Source: CAYZTD01 sp964638155 (GTDB lineage: Archaea > Thermoplasmatota > E2 > DHVEG-1). Taken from it: a stretch of 64,000 nt of DNA. How positions within the stretch are numbered: the first letter of the stretch is position 1; every line of letters starts with the position of its first letter. Location: NCBI GenBank assembly GCA_964638155.1, contig CAZWYI010000006.1, forward strand, positions 17,021 to 81,020. Direction: 5' to 3'. The notes under the pieces are model-generated. The model saw nothing but the letters and a program-made list of their open reading frames with translations. It did no database searches and was not told the origin of the DNA. Both the position numbers and the translations under genes were made by a program. This document shows positions 21,734 to 30,652 of this stretch, one piece after another.

Positions 21734-22492
21734 ATGACCAAAACTAAACAGGCCCTTGTTAAAGAATCAAAGAAAAAAAACAAGGAAGAAAAATCAGATG
21801 AAGTTGAAGTTTACATAATGGGTAAAAGCTACAAAGTCCCAGCAGGTCTTACAATAATGAAAGCTCTTGAATATGCTGGTTATCGTTTTATCCGTAGTTG
21901 CGGTTGTCGAGCAGGTTTTTGCGGAGCTTGTTCAACAGTTTATAGAATAGAAGATGAACAAAAACTTGGTTTTGATCTGGCTTGTCAAAAAGTTGTAGAG
22001 GATCAAATGTATCTTGTTCAGCTTCCTTTTGTTCCTGGATTAAAAGCTGAATATGACATTGAAAAAATTGAACCAAGCGATACAACTCTTATAGAAATTT
22101 ATCCAGAACTTGCTAGATGTGTTTCATGTAATACCTGTACAAAATCCTGTCCACAAGATATTGAAACTATGAAGTATATTCAAATGGCAGTTAGAGGTGA
22201 TATCGAACGTTGCGCAGAGTTATCCTTTGACTGCATTCAATGTGGGTTATGTGCTATGAGATGCCCGGCAGACATTAAACATTATCATTTAGCTCAACTT
22301 GCCCGTAGACTACGCGGTAAATATCTTGACTCAAAATCAAAAAATCTTGCAAAAAGATTAAAAGAAATTGACCAAAGAAAATACGATGAAGAAATTGCAA
22401 AACTAATGAAAATGCAGAAAAAAGAAATCATTGATCTCTATAATTCAAGAAAAATAGAAGCAGAACAAGAAGAAGATGAAGGGGGCAGCTAA
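21734..22492 (+). CDS. Fumarate reductase / succinate dehydrogenase iron-sulfur subunit (TfrB-like, no CCG domain)
   Basis: The start is the ATG at 21734 with GTGGGG 7 bases upstream, giving 252 residues. A plant-type [2Fe-2S] domain shows RSCGCRAGFCGACS...C (about residues 55-85), and two [4Fe-4S]/[3Fe-4S] motifs follow: CVSCNTCTKSCP and CIQCGLCAMRCP (about 130-180). The basic, charged tail has no C-terminal CCG (HdrB-like) domain, which methanogen TfrB carries; separate HdrC/HdrB genes lie downstream. The subunit passes electrons between the flavoprotein encoded next and a partner. No membrane-anchor genes are nearby, so the complex is probably soluble. Confidence 0.9.
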   Translation: MTKTKQALVKESKKKNKEEKSDEVEVYIMGKSYKVPAGLTIMKALEYAGYRFIRSCGCRAGFCGACSTVYRIEDEQKLGFDLACQKVVEDQMYLVQLPFVPGLKAEYDIEKIEPSDTTLIEIYPELARCVSCNTCTKSCPQDIETMKYIQMAVRGDIERCAELSFDCIQCGLCAMRCPADIKHYHLAQLARRLRGKYLDSKSKNLAKRLKEIDQRKYDEEIAKLMKMQKKEIIDLYNSRKIEAEQEEDEGGS

Positions 22493-22494
22493 TT

Positions 22495-24141
22495 TTGACA
22501 GATATTGAAGGATATCCAGATTATATGCTGGAATCTATTAAAAAAGTAGAGGAAAAAAGAGAGCGTAACCTTAAAAAAACTGTAAAACCAATGAGCATGG
22601 AAGAAAGAGAGTCGATGCTTAGTAAATACCATCCAGATTATATGAAAGGTACTCGCCGTAAATTAAAAGTAGGTATTAATAAAGGAGAAGTTTTTTACAA
22701 CGGGCTTTCTGATCTTTTAGAGGCTAGACCTATTCTTGGTCCTAAGGATGTTGATCTCGATAAAATTGATTATGATGTAGATACCTTAATTATTGGTGGA
22801 GGGGGAGCAGGAACAGTTGCAGCACTTTTTGCTCATGAATCAGGAGTTTCAATTGATAAAATATTGGTTGTTACTAAACTTCGACATGGTGATGCAAATA
22901 GTATGATGGCACAAGGCGGCATCCAAGCAGCTGATCGACCAGAGGATAGTCCAGCACTGCATTATCTTGACATTTATGGAGGAGGACATTTTACCAATAA
23001 ACCTGAACTTGCACGTGCTCTTGCTCTTGATGCACCAAGAATCATAAATTGGCATGAAAATCTTGGTGTAATGTATGATCGTCAAGAAGATGGAGAATTC
23101 CAAGAGCTCTCCGGGGGCGGAACCTGTCGCAACCGTATGCATAGTTGCAAAGACTATTCAGGTATGGAAATAATGAGAAACATCCGTGATAGAGCAAGAA
23201 ACCTTGAAATCCCTGTTCTAGAATTTGCACCTATTGCAGAATTAATCATGGATGATAAAGGGCAAGTTGCAGGAGCAGTAGCATTTAATCTTGAAACCCA
23301 TGAGTATTATGTAATAAGAGCAAAAGCAACAATTCTTGCAACAGGCGGTTCTGGTAGACTTCATCTTTCAAATTATCCAACTACAAATCATTATGGTGCA
23401 ACTGGTGATGGTCTTATAATGGCCTATCATGCAGGGGCAAACCTACGTGATCTTGATACAATTCAAATTCATCCAACTGGTGATGCATTTCCAGAACCAA
23501 TTGTTGGAATTCTATCAACTGAAAAAATTCGAGGTCTAGGGGCAAAACCGCTTAATAAAGACGGTGATCCATTTGTATTCCCACTAGAACCACGTGATGT
23601 TGAAGCAGCATCTTTTATTCATGAGTGTAAAGAAGGTCGAGGAATAATAACACCAACAGGAATGCCAGGTGTCTGGCTTGATACACCTATGATAGAAGAA
23701 ATTCACGGCGAAGGGACTATAGCTACAAAACTAGCTGGTGAAGTACGCAAATTCAAACGTTTTGGAATTGATATTACAGAACAACCAATTTTAGTTTATC
23801 CAACTCTTCACTATCAAAATGGCGGGGTTGAAATAAATGAAAAATGTGAGACTCGCGTTCCAGGACTCTTTGCCGCAGGAGAAGTAAGCGGAGGAGTACA
23901 TGGTAAAAACAGACTAATGGGCAATTCACTTCTTGATTTTAATGTCTTCGGACGTAGAGCAGGAATTTATGCTGCTAAATATGTTAAAAAAGCAAAAGTT
24001 GGAAAGCTCACACTAAGACATCTTGACAAATATACCAAAATGCTAGAAGAATCAGGAGTTAAACCAAAGAAAACAGCCCCAATATTACTTCCAGATTATC
24101 GTGGTGAAATGGCTATTTCTAGATCACTTGATATTTTATGA
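22495..24141 (+). CDS. Fumarate reductase / succinate dehydrogenase flavoprotein (TfrA-like)
   Basis: A 548-residue FAD subunit starting at TTG with GGGGG 9 bases upstream. The FAD-binding GGGGAGTVAALFAHE is near residue 100. SMMAQGGIQAA, the active-site HPTGDAFPEPIVGILSTE and ERGxGG-like region, CETRVPGLFAAGEVSGGVHG and NRLMGNSLLDFNVFGRRAG all fit the succinate dehydrogenase/fumarate reductase family, close to thiol:fumarate reductase A of methanogens. A roughly 95-residue N-terminal extension precedes the Rossmann fold. It interconverts fumarate and succinate in the cytosol. It follows tfrB by two bases, and the ferredoxin gene korD follows within 11 bases of its TGA. Confidence 0.92.
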   Translation: MTDIEGYPDYMLESIKKVEEKRERNLKKTVKPMSMEERESMLSKYHPDYMKGTRRKLKVGINKGEVFYNGLSDLLEARPILGPKDVDLDKIDYDVDTLIIGGGGAGTVAALFAHESGVSIDKILVVTKLRHGDANSMMAQGGIQAADRPEDSPALHYLDIYGGGHFTNKPELARALALDAPRIINWHENLGVMYDRQEDGEFQELSGGGTCRNRMHSCKDYSGMEIMRNIRDRARNLEIPVLEFAPIAELIMDDKGQVAGAVAFNLETHEYYVIRAKATILATGGSGRLHLSNYPTTNHYGATGDGLIMAYHAGANLRDLDTIQIHPTGDAFPEPIVGILSTEKIRGLGAKPLNKDGDPFVFPLEPRDVEAASFIHECKEGRGIITPTGMPGVWLDTPMIEEIHGEGTIATKLAGEVRKFKRFGIDITEQPILVYPTLHYQNGGVEINEKCETRVPGLFAAGEVSGGVHGKNRLMGNSLLDFNVFGRRAGIYAAKYVKKAKVGKLTLRHLDKYTKMLEESGVKPKKTAPILLPDYRGEMAISRSLDIL

Positions 24142-24151
24142 GGAAAAAATT

Positions 24152-24406
24152 ATGATAGAAGTTAGAGAAGACTGGTGCAAAGGTTGCAACATCTGCATAG
24201 AAAGGTGTCCAGTTAACGCTTTAGAAGAATCTGACAATCTCAACAAGAGAGGTGTGCGCCCACCAACACTCAAAAAAAATAATGAATGCAATTATTGCAG
24301 GCTCTGTGAATTGTTATGTCCAGATCTTGCAATAACTGTTATTGCTGAAGAAAAGAAAAGAGAGAATAAAAAAACCCTTTTAACACCAGTAGGGGGAAGA
24401 AAATAA
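24152..24406 (+). CDS. korD: 2-oxoglutarate:ferredoxin oxidoreductase delta subunit
   Basis: An 84-residue two-cluster ferredoxin subunit. The start is the ATG at 24152, with GAGG 9 bases upstream overlapping the tfrA stop; a longer frame reaching into tfrA is not credible. Clusters are held by CKGCNICIERCP (residues 9-20) and CNYCRLCELLCP (about 47-58), the latter followed by DLAITV. It starts the kor block and transfers electrons from the TPP enzyme to external ferredoxin or to Hdr. Confidence 0.93.
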   Translation: MIEVREDWCKGCNICIERCPVNALEESDNLNKRGVRPPTLKKNNECNYCRLCELLCPDLAITVIAEEKKRENKKTLLTPVGGRK

Positions 24407-24407
24407 A

Positions 24408-25592
24408 ATGATATATGAGCGAGATCCTAAGAAAATAAGGGAAATATTGGGAGGAAAAGTCCAATTTTTACTAGGTGATATGGCCTGCGTTTATGGTGGC
24501 ATACTCGCCGGTGTTTCATTTTTCGGCGGATATCCTATTACTCCCGCATCAGAGGTCGCCGAAGGAATGGCTAGATTACTACCGCGTGCAGGCGGAACAT
24601 ATATTCAAATGGAAGATGAAATCGGAAGTATCGCAGCAGTGATAGGCGCAGCATGGGGTGGTGCAAAATCAATGACTGCAACATCTGGACCTGGTTTTTC
24701 ACTTATGATGGAAAATTATGGATTTGCTGTAATGACTGAAACACCATGTGTGATAGTAAATGTTCAAAGAACAGGCCCAAGCACAGGTCAGCCAACTCTA
24801 GGTGCACAAGGCGATATGATGCAGGCACGATATGGAACACATGGAGACTTTGAAGCAATTGCATTTGCACCCAGCACTGTACAGGAATGCCTTGATTTTA
24901 CAATTGAAGCTTCTAATCTTTCCGAGAAATATCGTAATCCAGTTTGTGTTATGGCAGACGGAGAAATTGGACATCTTCGTGAAAGAATTGTAATCCCTGA
25001 TGAAAAAGATCTTAAACTAATAAATAGAGTCGAAGCAACAGTTCCAAAAAAGAAATACATTCCTTTTACCAGATCACAAACCCAAAAGAATTCTAAGGTT
25101 CCTGATTTTCCAACATTTGGAACAGGATACCGAACATATGTTACAGGCTTAACACATAATGAAAAAGGTTTCCCGGCAACTGATAAACAAAAAGATCATG
25201 AAAAACTTGTGAAAAGAATCACCTCTAAGATTACTGATGATGCTGATAAACTTGTAAAGGTTGAAAAATTAAACCTCGATGACGCAGATATTGCATTTGT
25301 AACTTACGGTGCTAGTGCTCGTCCTGCAGAAACTGCTATGGAAATTGCCCGCTCAAAAGGTAAAAAAGTAGGTTTACTAAGACTTCAAATAGTCTGGCCT
25401 TTCCCAGAAAAAGTTATATCAAAACTTGCAAAACAAGTCGATAAAATAATTGTTCCAGAGATGAATCTAGGCCAAATATATCATCCTATAAAAGAAGCTG
25501 CAAGTGGGAACTGTGAAGTAGAAGTAGCCCCAAAAATAGGCGGTGAGATGCATCTACCATCTGAACTTTTAAAATATCTGGGGGTGAAATAA
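24408..25592 (+). CDS. korA: 2-oxoglutarate:ferredoxin oxidoreductase alpha subunit
   Basis: A 394-residue alpha subunit with GNxA-like GDMACVYGGILAG, the conserved FFGGYPITPASEV, QMEDEIGSIAAVIGAAW and MTATSGPGFSLM, then a C-terminal transketolase-like domain (VGLLRLQIVWPFPEKVI, VPEMNLGQ). These features identify Kor rather than pyruvate or 2-oxoisovalerate enzymes; the order D-A-B-C matches methanogen kor operons. It converts 2-oxoglutarate + CoA to succinyl-CoA, or the reverse with reduced ferredoxin. A GGGGG ribosome site sits at the end of korD. Confidence 0.95.
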   Translation: MIYERDPKKIREILGGKVQFLLGDMACVYGGILAGVSFFGGYPITPASEVAEGMARLLPRAGGTYIQMEDEIGSIAAVIGAAWGGAKSMTATSGPGFSLMMENYGFAVMTETPCVIVNVQRTGPSTGQPTLGAQGDMMQARYGTHGDFEAIAFAPSTVQECLDFTIEASNLSEKYRNPVCVMADGEIGHLRERIVIPDEKDLKLINRVEATVPKKKYIPFTRSQTQKNSKVPDFPTFGTGYRTYVTGLTHNEKGFPATDKQKDHEKLVKRITSKITDDADKLVKVEKLNLDDADIAFVTYGASARPAETAMEIARSKGKKVGLLRLQIVWPFPEKVISKLAKQVDKIIVPEMNLGQIYHPIKEAASGNCEVEVAPKIGGEMHLPSELLKYLGVK

Positions 25593-25593
25593 A

Positions 25594-26481
25594 ATGGTAG
25601 AAATTAAAACAGCAGATCAATTGAATAAAAAATATCTCAGAGAGGGAATGTGGCCAACAATTTTTTGTAACGGATGTGGAAATGGAGTAGTACTTGAATA
25701 TACTTTATGGGCACTTGAGGAACTCGGCTGGGATATGGATAAAACAGTTTTTGCTTCAGGAATAGGGTGTTCATCTAGAATGCCTGGCTATATAAATGCT
25801 GATGCTCTTCATACAACTCATGGACGGGCAATAGCATTTGCAACCGGAATAAAAGCTGCAAATCCAGATCTTAATGTTGTAATTTTCACAGGAGATGGAG
25901 ACTGCTCAGGAATAGGTGGTAACCATTTTATCCATGCAGCTAGAAGAAATATAGATATGACGGTGATTATGATTAATAACTTCATTTATGGTATGACCGG
26001 TGGGCAGCTTGCTCCAACTGCACCTTTAGGAAGCATTGCAACCACAGCACCATATGGAAATATAGAGCCGCCGTTTGATATTTGCAATCTAGCAAAATCA
26101 CTCGGTGCAAATTATGTAGCAAGATGGTCTGTTACTCATCCTTATCAGCCTATAAAATCAGTAAAGGCAGCACTAGAGAAAACAGGTTTTTCACTTGTTG
26201 AATTTTTAGCCCCATGTCCAACTGCTTATGGCCGACGTAATAAGCTAGGAGATATCAAAAAACAATGGGAATGGTATGATAATAACACAATTCTGATTGA
26301 AGATTACGAACGAATTATGAACTATGGATCTGAAAAAGAAAAAGAAGAAATCAAACACATGTTTCCAGTTGGTGTTTTTCAGGATTTGGAAAAACCAGGA
26401 TTTTTCGAGCAATACGAAAAACTAGTTGAAAGACTTGATGGAAAAAAGACTGCTAAATCAAAGAAGGTGATCCACAAATGA
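25594..26481 (+). CDS. korB: 2-oxoglutarate:ferredoxin oxidoreductase beta subunit (TPP-binding)
   Basis: A 295-residue beta subunit. It has the cluster/TPP signature CNGCGNGVVLEY near residue 25, GIGCSSRMPGY, HGRAIAFATGIK, the TPP motif GDGDCSGIGGNH...NNFIYGMTGGQ (about 105-150), and PCPTAYGRRN. GGGGGTG precedes the ATG. It overlaps korC by 4 bases. It forms the catalytic core with KorA. Confidence 0.96.
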   Translation: MVEIKTADQLNKKYLREGMWPTIFCNGCGNGVVLEYTLWALEELGWDMDKTVFASGIGCSSRMPGYINADALHTTHGRAIAFATGIKAANPDLNVVIFTGDGDCSGIGGNHFIHAARRNIDMTVIMINNFIYGMTGGQLAPTAPLGSIATTAPYGNIEPPFDICNLAKSLGANYVARWSVTHPYQPIKSVKAALEKTGFSLVEFLAPCPTAYGRRNKLGDIKKQWEWYDNNTILIEDYERIMNYGSEKEKEEIKHMFPVGVFQDLEKPGFFEQYEKLVERLDGKKTAKSKKVIHK

Positions 26482-27020
26482 AAAAGGAGATACGCATCTG
26501 CGGTTTTGGAGGACAGGGCGTTATTCTATCAGGCTATATCATTGGAAAAGCAGCATCTGTCTTTATGGATTATAATGCTGTTCAATCTCAATCATATGGC
26601 CCTGAAGCACGAGGGGGTGCAGCACGCTCAGAGGTAATTGTTTCTGACGAAAAAATAGGATATCCAAGACCCATGGGGGTAGATTTACTTGTTGCAATGA
26701 GTCAGGAATCATTTGATACATATAGAGATGACCTTAACAAAGATACTAAGATTGTTATCGACCCTGATCTTGTTCCAAGACATGACATCGGAACACCAGT
26801 TTATAAAATTCAAGCCCAAAAAATCGCAGAAGAACTTGGCAACAAAATTGTGACAAATATCGTAATGGTTGGTGCATCTACTGCAATCTTTGGACTCTTA
26901 GATGAAGATGCTGTAAAAAAATCTGTTATGGAAAGCGTTCCGAAAAAATTTATCGATTTAAATGAAAAAGCTTATTTAAAAGGATTAGAGGCAGGAAAAA
27001 ATGCCCTCAAGAGATTATAA
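26478..27020 (+). CDS. korC: 2-oxoglutarate:ferredoxin oxidoreductase gamma subunit
   Basis: A 180-residue gamma domain protein with the family start IRICGFGGQGVILSGYIIGKA (residues 5-25) and SQSYGPEARGGAARSEVIVS near 35, then DLLVAMSQE. AAGGTGA precedes the ATG. Its 3' end overlaps the start of the double HdrA by 20 bases, linking Kor translation to Hdr. Confidence 0.95.
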   Translation: MKKEIRICGFGGQGVILSGYIIGKAASVFMDYNAVQSQSYGPEARGGAARSEVIVSDEKIGYPRPMGVDLLVAMSQESFDTYRDDLNKDTKIVIDPDLVPRHDIGTPVYKIQAQKIAEELGNKIVTNIVMVGASTAIFGLLDEDAVKKSVMESVPKKFIDLNEKAYLKGLEAGKNALKRL

Positions 27021-30000
27021 TCAAAAAATGGATCATAACCAAGGAATTCCTCTTACTGATGATTACTTTTTAGAAGAACCAGAATTAGCACTATTGAAAG
27101 ATAAAATGCCAGCTCCTGAGACTACCGTTAAGGCGTTAGAACAAAGGCTTGCTAAAAAGAAAAAAAGAGTAATCAATGCAGATGTATTAGTTGTTGGTGC
27201 AGGTATTTCAGGAATGCAATCTGCACTGGATATTGCAGATAAAGGCTACAAAGTTGTAATAATTGATAAAACTTCAACTATTGGCGGGGCAATGGTAAAA
27301 CTTGATAAGACTTTTCCTACAAATGATTGTAGTATTTGTACAGCGGCACCTAAGATGGTCGAGCTTGCTCGTCACCCAAACGTTGAACTAATCACTTATG
27401 CAGAGCTAAATAAATTAGATGGTGAAAAAGGTGATTTTTCCGCACAAATTTGGAAGAAAACCAAATATGTTGATCCTGATAAGTGTACCGGTTGTGATGA
27501 CTGTACAGAAGTGTGTCCTGTAGATGTGGTGAGTAGTTTTAATGAAAAAATTTCAACTCGTAAAGCAATTTATATCGAGTTTCCACAGGCAGTTCCAATA
27601 GTCTATACAATTGATCATGAACACTGTACCGGATGTGGAGCCTGCGATAGAGTTTGTGAACCAGAGGCAATTAATTTTCTAGAAAAATCCCAAGAAATAG
27701 AAGTAAAAGTAGGTGCTGTAGTTGTTGCTACTGGTTTTGAAGTATTTGAACCAAATGAGATACGTAAAGAATATGGTTATGGAAAATATGATAATGTTAT
27801 GACTGCAATGCAGTTTGAAAGACTTTTATCAAGTTTTGGTCCTACATCAGGAAAAGTACTACGCCCTTCAGATTTAAAGAAACCAAAAAAAATTGGTTGG
27901 ATACAATGCGTCGGATCACGTAGTGAACAAGATGGATATCCCTATTGTTCACGGGTTTGCTGTATGTATGCCACAAAAGAAGCAAGCATTGTAAAAGAAT
28001 CAAACCCAGATATTGATATTAACATATATTATATGGATATTAGAGCCTATGGTAAAGATTTCCAACAATATTATGATCATGCAAAAGACCTTGGTGTAAA
28101 ATACAAAAGAGGCCGCCCTTCAAATGTTTATGAAAACAAGGATAAAAGCCTAACTGTAAGATATAAAGATACACTCTCTGGAAAAGTAGAGGAAGACAAA
28201 GTTGACTTACTTGTACTTTCCACATCTATTATTCCTTCAAAACACAATAAAAAATTAGCAAAAATCCTTGGAATTGAAGTTGATGAAAACGGCTTTTTTA
28301 AACAAGATTCGCTTTTGAATAACCCTGTTCAATCAACTAAAGATGGTATATTTTTAGCAGGGTGTATTCAGGGGCCAAAGGATATTCCAGATAGTGTAAG
28401 TATGGCAAGCGGTGCAGCTGCAAAAGCAGTTTCACCTGTAAAAGATAGAAAAAGACATATCGGCCGTGACTTTCCAGCGGAAAAAGATGTATCTTTAGAA
28501 GAACCTAGAATTGGTGTTTTCATATGCCATTGCGGTAAAAACATTGCAGGTTATCTTGATGTTGAAAAGCTAACTGAAAAAGTCAAAAAACAAGCAAATG
28601 TTGAATATGCAGAACATGTGATGTTTGCATGTTCTGAGGATACTTGTAAAAAAATCCGTGAAACAATAAAAGAGAAAAAACTCAATAGAATTGTAGTTGC
28701 TGCCTGCTCACCAAGAACTCATGGTGGCTTGTTTCAGGATACATTACTTGAGGCAGGTTTAAACAAATATCTATTTGAAATGGCAAATATTCGTAACCAC
28801 TGCAGTTGGGTTCACTCTGATGACTGGGATAAGGCAACTGAAAAAGCAATAGGCCTTATTGATGCAGCTATAGCTAAAGTAAGATTACTAGAGCCTCTTA
28901 GTGAAGAGGAATTTTCAATTATCCCTAAAGTACTTGTTATCGGAGGGGGAGTATCAGGGATGAAGGCATCTCTTGCACTAGCTGATATGGGTATTAAATC
29001 ATATTTAATTGAAAAAGAAAAAGAGCTGGGCGGGAGACTAAAACACCTACATTCCATGTTTCCATCTGATACCAAAGCAAAAGATATAATTAATCCATTA
29101 ATTAAGAAAGTCAATAAAAACAAACTTATTACTGTAATGAGAGAAGCAACACTTGCAGATATTGATGGTTTTATTGGTAACTACGAAGGCACAATTAAAC
29201 ATAAAGGTAAAAAGAAAAAACTGGAGTTTGGAACAATAATTGTTTCAACTGGTTTTAAAGAAGTAGACCTTAAAGGGCAGTATCAATATGGAAAAAATAA
29301 AAATATTCTTTCTCAAACAGAACTTGAAGAAAAAATCAAGAAAGGAGAATTAAAGAAGAAACCAAAAAACGTGGTAATGGTAAACTGCGCTGGCGCTATG
29401 GATGAAAAAAGACCTTATTGTTGTCGTATAGGTTGCGGTGTTGCAATTAAAAATGCAAAGCTTATTTCTGAGAAATATCCTGGTGCAAAGATTTGGTTAC
29501 TATATAGAGATATGCGTGTTTTTGGAAAAGAAGAAGAGGAATATTATTCTGATGTATTAGAGAATCAACATGTCACAATGGTTCGTTATCCTAGTGAGAA
29601 AAAACCAGAGGTAGTCTTAGACAAAAAAGATCCAATAGATGGGCCTATAAAAATAAAAGTATATGATGATATTTTAGGTGAAGAACTAACAATAGACTCA
29701 GATTTAGTTGTACTTACAGTTAATACTGAGGGTGAGGTTTTAACTGATACTTTGAAAAATATGCTAAAGATACCTGCAGATGCCGGTGGATTCTTTTTAG
29801 AAGCACATGCAAAAATCAGACCTCTTGATTTTGCAACTGATGGTATATTCCTATGTGGTGCTGCTCATTTTCCAAAAAATTTAGTTGATTCAATTGCTCA
29901 GGCAGAAGGTGCTGCATCTCGGGCGGCAATTCCAATAATGCAGGAGAAAATGAAAGGAGAAGGTCAGGTTGCAGAGGTAAATGAAGACCTCTGCAGTGGA

Positions 30001-30216
30001 TGTAAGACATGTGAATCACTTTGCCCGTATTCTGCAATAAGTGTTGAGCCTAAAAAGGATGATCCTGATCATCTTGTTGCAGAAGTAAATCGCGCTCTTT
30101 GCAAAGGATGTGGTGCATGTGCCGCTGGTTGTCCATCTGGTGCTATAGAACAGATGGGATTTAAAACAAAGCAGATACAAGTCATGGTAAATGCTCTTTT
30201 AGGGGAGTGTAAATAA
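27001..30216 (+). CDS. hdrA: Double HdrA: two heterodisulfide-reductase-A-like modules in one chain
   Basis: A 1,071-residue flavo-iron-sulfur protein. It has a 58-residue leader, a first FAD module (VVGAGISGMQSALDIADKG at about 62), ferredoxin clusters CTGCDDCTEVCP (about 161) and CTGCGACDRVCEPEA (about 210), the HdrA start motif IGVFICHCGKNIAG (about 504), a second FAD module (VIGGGVSGMKASLALADMG at about 644), and C-terminal clusters CSGCKTCESLCP (about 997) and CKGCGACAAGCP (about 1036). Usual HdrA is about 650 residues, so this is a tandem fusion. HdrA splits electron pairs between ferredoxin and a high-potential acceptor. It lies after korC and before hdrC, hdrB and mvhGAD. Confidence 0.93.
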   Translation: MPSRDYNQKMDHNQGIPLTDDYFLEEPELALLKDKMPAPETTVKALEQRLAKKKKRVINADVLVVGAGISGMQSALDIADKGYKVVIIDKTSTIGGAMVKLDKTFPTNDCSICTAAPKMVELARHPNVELITYAELNKLDGEKGDFSAQIWKKTKYVDPDKCTGCDDCTEVCPVDVVSSFNEKISTRKAIYIEFPQAVPIVYTIDHEHCTGCGACDRVCEPEAINFLEKSQEIEVKVGAVVVATGFEVFEPNEIRKEYGYGKYDNVMTAMQFERLLSSFGPTSGKVLRPSDLKKPKKIGWIQCVGSRSEQDGYPYCSRVCCMYATKEASIVKESNPDIDINIYYMDIRAYGKDFQQYYDHAKDLGVKYKRGRPSNVYENKDKSLTVRYKDTLSGKVEEDKVDLLVLSTSIIPSKHNKKLAKILGIEVDENGFFKQDSLLNNPVQSTKDGIFLAGCIQGPKDIPDSVSMASGAAAKAVSPVKDRKRHIGRDFPAEKDVSLEEPRIGVFICHCGKNIAGYLDVEKLTEKVKKQANVEYAEHVMFACSEDTCKKIRETIKEKKLNRIVVAACSPRTHGGLFQDTLLEAGLNKYLFEMANIRNHCSWVHSDDWDKATEKAIGLIDAAIAKVRLLEPLSEEEFSIIPKVLVIGGGVSGMKASLALADMGIKSYLIEKEKELGGRLKHLHSMFPSDTKAKDIINPLIKKVNKNKLITVMREATLADIDGFIGNYEGTIKHKGKKKKLEFGTIIVSTGFKEVDLKGQYQYGKNKNILSQTELEEKIKKGELKKKPKNVVMVNCAGAMDEKRPYCCRIGCGVAIKNAKLISEKYPGAKIWLLYRDMRVFGKEEEEYYSDVLENQHVTMVRYPSEKKPEVVLDKKDPIDGPIKIKVYDDILGEELTIDSDLVVLTVNTEGEVLTDTLKNMLKIPADAGGFFLEAHAKIRPLDFATDGIFLCGAAHFPKNLVDSIAQAEGAASRAAIPIMQEKMKGEGQVAEVNEDLCSGCKTCESLCPYSAISVEPKKDDPDHLVAEVNRALCKGCGACAAGCPSGAIEQMGFKTKQIQVMVNALLGECK

Positions 30217-30218
30217 AT

Positions 30219-30647
30219 ATGCCAAAGGAAAAACTACCAAAGAACAAAGAAATAAGTCAGCTAACTTTTAAAAAAGGTGAACTGGCAAGAGAAGTCGAAG
30301 AAATCAGTGGTGAAAATCTCTTTGGCTGTTATCAATGCGGAACATGTTCTGCAGGTTGTCCATATGTTGATGATATGGATCTTACACCAGATGAGGTTAT
30401 TAGATACATTATACTTGATAGAACGGAGGTACTAAACTCTAAAACGATTTGGCTTTGCTCAGCATGTTTTACATGCGCTGAACGCTGCCCCCGCAATATC
30501 AATATCACAAAAATTATGGAGGCTCTCCGCCAGATTATTCTTAGAAGAAAAATAGATCATAGTAATGCTCATAAAACAACAAAGAAAGAAAGAGAAAAGA
30601 TACCGCAAATTGCGTTTGTAAGTTTATTTAGGAAAAATATTGGCTGA
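30219..30647 (+). CDS. hdrC: Heterodisulfide reductase subunit C-like iron-sulfur protein
   Basis: A 142-residue protein with two [4Fe-4S] motifs, CYQCGTCSAGCP (about residue 38) and CSACFTCAERCP (about 78), in the usual HdrC spacing and followed by NINITKIMEALRQI. GGGGAG precedes the ATG. It wires HdrA to HdrB. Its position directly after the double HdrA supports one HdrABC complex. Confidence 0.93.
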   Translation: MPKEKLPKNKEISQLTFKKGELAREVEEISGENLFGCYQCGTCSAGCPYVDDMDLTPDEVIRYIILDRTEVLNSKTIWLCSACFTCAERCPRNINITKIMEALRQIILRRKIDHSNAHKTTKKEREKIPQIAFVSLFRKNIG

Positions 30648-30652
30648 TTGTT

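Noticed and set aside
24408..27020. Pyruvate or 2-oxoisovalerate:ferredoxin oxidoreductase
   Set aside because: Subunit lengths, D-A-B-C order, KorA motifs and the neighbouring sucCD/tfr genes favour 2-oxoglutarate; substrate still needs assay.
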